From Pseudobdellovibrio sp. (lineage in GTDB: Bacteria > Bdellovibrionota > Bdellovibrionia > Bdellovibrionales > Bdellovibrionaceae): 9,466 nt of DNA. The notes beneath the pieces are model-generated. The model saw only the letters and a program-made list of their open reading frames with translations, was not told the DNA's origin and did not search any database. The stretch is taken from positions 1 through 9,466 of the forward strand of contig JANWIU010000144.1 of assembly GCA_025449725.1 (NCBI GenBank), given 5' to 3'. Shown here piece by piece: positions 6,534-9,466 of this stretch (position 1 is the stretch's first letter; the number at the start of each line of letters is the position of its first letter). A program made the position numbers and the translations under genes.

Positions 6534-8809
6534 GCTATTTCGTTTTTGCAGCATTAGCTATTTCGGTTGCGGTAGCTTTGTACTTTCATGTCCCTGTTTC
6601 AAGACTGCCGTCTTCTGAAATCTCACCAGGATCAGAAAGCAACACCGGTCCGGACCTTCCAACAAAAGGAAGTTCAAATTTTGATATCGTGTTTTCAAAA
6701 AAATCCGGAGAGGCTTTTAACTATGATATTCCTTTTCCTTTCGAACGTTTCATCCAAAAGCTGGAATCCTTTACCGGCAAAAAAACTAATAAAAATGATG
6801 AAAGCGGGCTGGTAGGGAGCTTGTTTCCAATGGGCCGCTCTTTACAGAGAAATGCTGCCATTCACGGGCAAAAAGTCGAAAACGCTGACCTATTTTTCCG
6901 GTATCCTCGTGTCGTAGTAGGGGTAGATGGGGAATCCAGAAGTGATTCGCAGCTGCAAATAAATTTAAAAAACAAATTCTATGCAGGCTATAACGAAAAG
7001 GCAGAAATTCTTGAAGTCGTTTCTTACAACGAATTGATGGGCCGCTTTGAATATCAAATCGTCAACGATTATGCTCCCGGGAAATCTCCTAAAGTCCGCT
7101 ATGCAAACAGAGCCCTTTGTTTGACCTGTCACCAGAATCAAGCACCAATATTTTCAAAGGCCCCATGGAGCGAAAGTAATGCGAATCCTGCCATAGCAGA
7201 AGAATTAAAACGCGTGCTCGGCTCCGAATCCTATCAAGGCCTTGCACTGGCCGTAGATGAAAGTATCACCGGCCGCTTTGACACCTCTACTGATATGGCA
7301 AACACTCTTCCGATTTTGCAAAAAATCTGGAAAGAGATTTGTCTTACCGATGAATGCAAAGCCAACGCAATTTTAAGTGCTCTTCAGTTTCGCTTGAACA
7401 GAGGCCAGCTTTTCTCAAATGACCCAGGTTTAAAAAAATGGCTAGAAACTTTTGAAGTTGACTGGAAAACTCAGTGGCCACGAGGTTTGGCCGTTCCCAG
7501 CGCCGACATTCTTAACCGTGACCCATTTAAGGAAATTGCGTTAAGTCAGGATCTTTCGCAGTTAGATGATGTAAAGAAAAAGTTTTCTTCTGTCTCGCAG
7601 TTGCTGGGTCATTCTCAAATACCGGCAATGTTTGAACCGTTAATTCCGCGAGGCCCGGCAGAAATTTGGACCTCTTCGGGCATCAACAATGCAGAAGGAA
7701 ACCGCTTCAGTAAAGGGCTAAGTCAGGAATTTACTCAATCCGATATTAAGGCCATTGATAATTGGTTGAAGAATAATTATTCAAACAACCCTGTAGCTAC
7801 CGTTCAGTCCTCATGCCGTATTGAGAAAACCAAAGATGCGCTACTAATTGATTGCCCATATTCTGAAAGTAACAAATTCAGTTTTTCATTGTTGGTCAAA
7901 CAAAATGAGGCCAATGCATCAATCAGCCAGTTTAGAATGAGTTCGGCGGGTACGAATGGTGAAGAAAATTTAAATGCCTCAGGTGTTTCTGGCAAAATAC
8001 AACATCTACAAAGCAAAGTCCGTATCAGTCTTTACAGCTCAGAACAAATTTTACTGCGCACGCAATCGGGTTTCTTAATTTCTGATGTCGTTATCGATTT
8101 AAATTCCGGAGCGGCCACTCTTCAATTGTTTGATCAATCATCAGCACTGCGCCAAATTATAAATGAGATTCTCAAAGCCTCAGAGTCTTTTGAAATCTTT
8201 AGTCGATTTCAGTTCATGAAGTATTTCATAACTATTTCCGGCCAAGGTTTAACTATTCCACAAATCGATAGGCCGGGCTTACCCTTACAGCTTTCAGATG
8301 AAGGCACAAGTGTTCCATTTGACGGGGCACAAAGCGGATTAAACCTGATAAAAAATAATTGCCGCGCTTGCCATCAAAATAATGAAGCGGCTCCTTCGAA
8401 CTTTTTGGGAACGTTAACTGATCAGCTCACCGACCAAGATATCTGTCGCCGAATTGAAGTTTGCGCACCACGCATGATTTACCGGTTGAAGGTACGCCTC
8501 TGTAATTTAGCCGACATTAAAAATAAAAAAATTCCGATGCCCCCGGACTTCTTTTTATCTAATCATAAAATTTCCCATCAAAAGTGGATGGAAGAGTATA
8601 ATCCTAAAATTCTTGCTTTCTTAAATAAGCTTGTTATCGAAAATGATTTAGCACGAGACATTCAAGCCGGCGGACTGACTCAAACTGAGGCTATAAATCT
8701 GTCGCGGGATGTATTATCGGACAAATGTCCTGATTCTTCCTCAATTATGTATGACCGATTACCGAAATGTGAATTTGAAGAACTCAAAGCGGCGACCCAT
8801 TGCCGTTAA
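6506..8809 (+). CDS. Membrane-anchored protein with two c-type heme motifs
   Basis: The 767-residue product starts MLRRLK and has one hydrophobic segment at about residues 9-28, either an uncleaved anchor or a signal peptide without a clear cleavage site. Two heme c attachment motifs are far apart: CLTCH at 205-209, within ALCLTCHQNQAPIF, and CRACH at 619-623. A downstream KIPMPP motif (M678) resembles the methionine-ligand loop of class I cytochromes and may be the distal ligand of the second heme. The N-terminal half, with FPMGRSLQR and FFRYPRVVVGVDGE, looks like a family of uncharacterised cytochrome-domain proteins I recall from other proteobacteria, without an assigned reaction. The centre (roughly 430-600) has no recognisable motif. 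The ATG lies 28 nt inside the preceding gene and lacks a strong Shine-Dalgarno, implying coupled translation. Electron transfer in the periplasm, facing the di-heme lipoprotein or the GMC oxidoreductase, is inferred from hemes and gene order. Confidence 0.85.
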   Translation: MLRRLKNPLGYFVFAALAISVAVALYFHVPVSRLPSSEISPGSESNTGPDLPTKGSSNFDIVFSKKSGEAFNYDIPFPFERFIQKLESFTGKKTNKNDESGLVGSLFPMGRSLQRNAAIHGQKVENADLFFRYPRVVVGVDGESRSDSQLQINLKNKFYAGYNEKAEILEVVSYNELMGRFEYQIVNDYAPGKSPKVRYANRALCLTCHQNQAPIFSKAPWSESNANPAIAEELKRVLGSESYQGLALAVDESITGRFDTSTDMANTLPILQKIWKEICLTDECKANAILSALQFRLNRGQLFSNDPGLKKWLETFEVDWKTQWPRGLAVPSADILNRDPFKEIALSQDLSQLDDVKKKFSSVSQLLGHSQIPAMFEPLIPRGPAEIWTSSGINNAEGNRFSKGLSQEFTQSDIKAIDNWLKNNYSNNPVATVQSSCRIEKTKDALLIDCPYSESNKFSFSLLVKQNEANASISQFRMSSAGTNGEENLNASGVSGKIQHLQSKVRISLYSSEQILLRTQSGFLISDVVIDLNSGAATLQLFDQSSALRQIINEILKASESFEIFSRFQFMKYFITISGQGLTIPQIDRPGLPLQLSDEGTSVPFDGAQSGLNLIKNNCRACHQNNEAAPSNFLGTLTDQLTDQDICRRIEVCAPRMIYRLKVRLCNLADIKNKKIPMPPDFFLSNHKISHQKWMEEYNPKILAFLNKLVIENDLARDIQAGGLTQTEAINLSRDVLSDKCPDSSSIMYDRLPKCEFEELKAATHCR

Positions 8810-8816
8810 AAAATTT

Positions 8817-8821
8817 GAAGG
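8817..8821 (+). promoter_or_regulatory. Ribosome-binding site of the GMC oxidoreductase gene
   Basis: GAAGG lies 8 nt before the ATG at 8830. It fixes this start over the ATG at 8826, which is out of frame and reaches a stop after five codons. This is the clearest Shine-Dalgarno in the rightward cluster and the only non-overlapping junction in it, so this gene may be translated independently of its neighbours. Confidence 0.6.
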
Positions 8822-8829
8822 CGGAATGA

Positions 8830-9466
8830 ATGGCAAGGTATAAGAAGTTAAACCGAAGAAAATTTATTCAACAGGCAGCAACAGCGACTGCCGCAACCGC
8901 TGCGTTTACAAGTTGTTCTACGCTTACCGAAGTCGTTGGTGATCGTCTTCCATCTTCAAAGTCCGAACAGGGCTGGCAGGTTAATGAAACTGATAAGTTT
9001 GATTTTATTGTTGTGGGTTCAGGTGCAGGCGGCGGCCCATTAGCGGCAGGCCTAGCTCGCGAAGGTTTTTCTGTTCTTCTTTTAGAAGCCGGAAGCAGTG
9101 AAAGCACAAACAACATTGCGGAAACTCCCGCCTTTCATGCGAAGGCCAGTGATGACGCTTTGTTAAATTGGTCTTACTTTGTTCAGCGTTACAACGAAGC
9201 CGGCGGCTACCGCAGATTCGAAGCTTTAAATTCTAAATTTATAGCGGGTCAAAAAGGTGTTTATTACCCTCGTGCAGCCGGCCTTGGTGGCTGTACCCGC
9301 GTCAATGCCCTCATCAGCCTTTACCCTGATCACCAAGATTGGAATTCAATTGTTAGAGCAACCGGCGATCAAACCTGGAATCATAACTCCATGTTCGACC
9401 GCTTCACAAAAATGCAAAAAGAAAATGGTGGCTGGCTTCACTTAAGCCAGGCAAATCCATTAACGC
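8830..9466 (+). CDS. Tat-exported GMC-family FAD oxidoreductase, N-terminal part (cut by window edge)
   Basis: The frame is open to the window edge (212 codons seen); GMC enzymes usually run 500-600 residues, so over half is missing. The N-terminus carries a twin-arginine signal, LNRRKFIQQ (R9-R10), followed by an Ala/Thr-rich stretch and FTSC, where Cys29 could be a lipobox cysteine, making it a possible Tat lipoprotein. The FAD-binding Rossmann motif is G63-S-G65-A-G-G68 with E86 at the end of the second strand. The GMC signature region follows as GLGGCTRVNALI (151-162), with Cys155 where many members have Ser, then a YPDHQDW stretch. Family members oxidise alcohols, sterols, sugars or similar substrates with FAD. 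Folding with FAD in the cytoplasm before Tat export fits the signal. The gene lies 20 nt after the second di-heme gene, suggesting that a cytochrome rather than O2 may be its electron acceptor; this and the substrate are inferred. Confidence 0.9.
   Translation, partial: MARYKKLNRRKFIQQAATATAATAAFTSCSTLTEVVGDRLPSSKSEQGWQVNETDKFDFIVVGSGAGGGPLAAGLAREGFSVLLLEAGSSESTNNIAETPAFHAKASDDALLNWSYFVQRYNEAGGYRRFEALNSKFIAGQKGVYYPRAAGLGGCTRVNALISLYPDHQDWNSIVRATGDQTWNHNSMFDRFTKMQKENGGWLHLSQANPLT

Noticed and set aside
8868..9116. 82-codon minus-strand reading frame opposite the GMC oxidoreductase start
   Set aside because: The plus strand has a Tat signal and an FAD motif in frame with a ribosome-binding site; the antisense frame is low-complexity and an artefact.

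Overview
The window most likely comes from a Bdellovibrionota-type predatory bacterium (Bdellovibrio/Pseudobdellovibrio-like). This is inferred from two exported proteins that share the unusual lipobox FQNC, which I know mainly from Bdellovibrio lipoproteins, from the moderately AT-rich coding style, and from the density of secreted proteins. The species cannot be fixed from sequence alone.

Layout. Two divergent transcription units flank an intergenic region of about 460 bp (2646-3108). Leftward (minus strand) lies a two-gene unit of von Willebrand factor A (VWA) lipoproteins. The first (432-2645) is a 737-residue protein with a MIDAS motif and three Asp-rich calcium-binding repeats of thrombospondin type 3 style. 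The second (1-435, running off the left edge) is another VWA lipoprotein, whose ATG overlaps the stop of the first as ATGA. Rightward lies a tightly packed four-gene cluster: a large di-heme c-type lipoprotein of the RoxA/MauG-like type (3109-5703); a small exported protein of unknown function (5700-6533, ATGA overlap); a membrane-anchored protein with two CXXCH heme motifs (6506-8809, 28-nt overlap); and the start of a GMC-family FAD oxidoreductase with a Tat signal (8830-9466, cut by the right edge, 20-nt gap).

How they may work together. All four rightward products carry export signals, two have paired c-type heme sites and one is a flavoenzyme. The simplest reading is an envelope-located oxidation module in which the GMC dehydrogenase/oxidase and/or the RoxA-like di-heme enzyme oxidises a substrate, perhaps a lipid or isoprenoid-like one, and the second di-heme protein carries electrons. 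Substrate and direction of electron flow are not visible in the sequence. The VWA pair looks like surface or periplasmic adhesion/scaffolding lipoproteins; no functional link to the redox cluster is evident beyond the shared intergenic region.

The intergenic region has plausible sigma70-like promoters in both directions and several short inverted repeats, but no convincing RNA gene or terminator. No tRNA, rRNA, mobile element or CRISPR array was seen.
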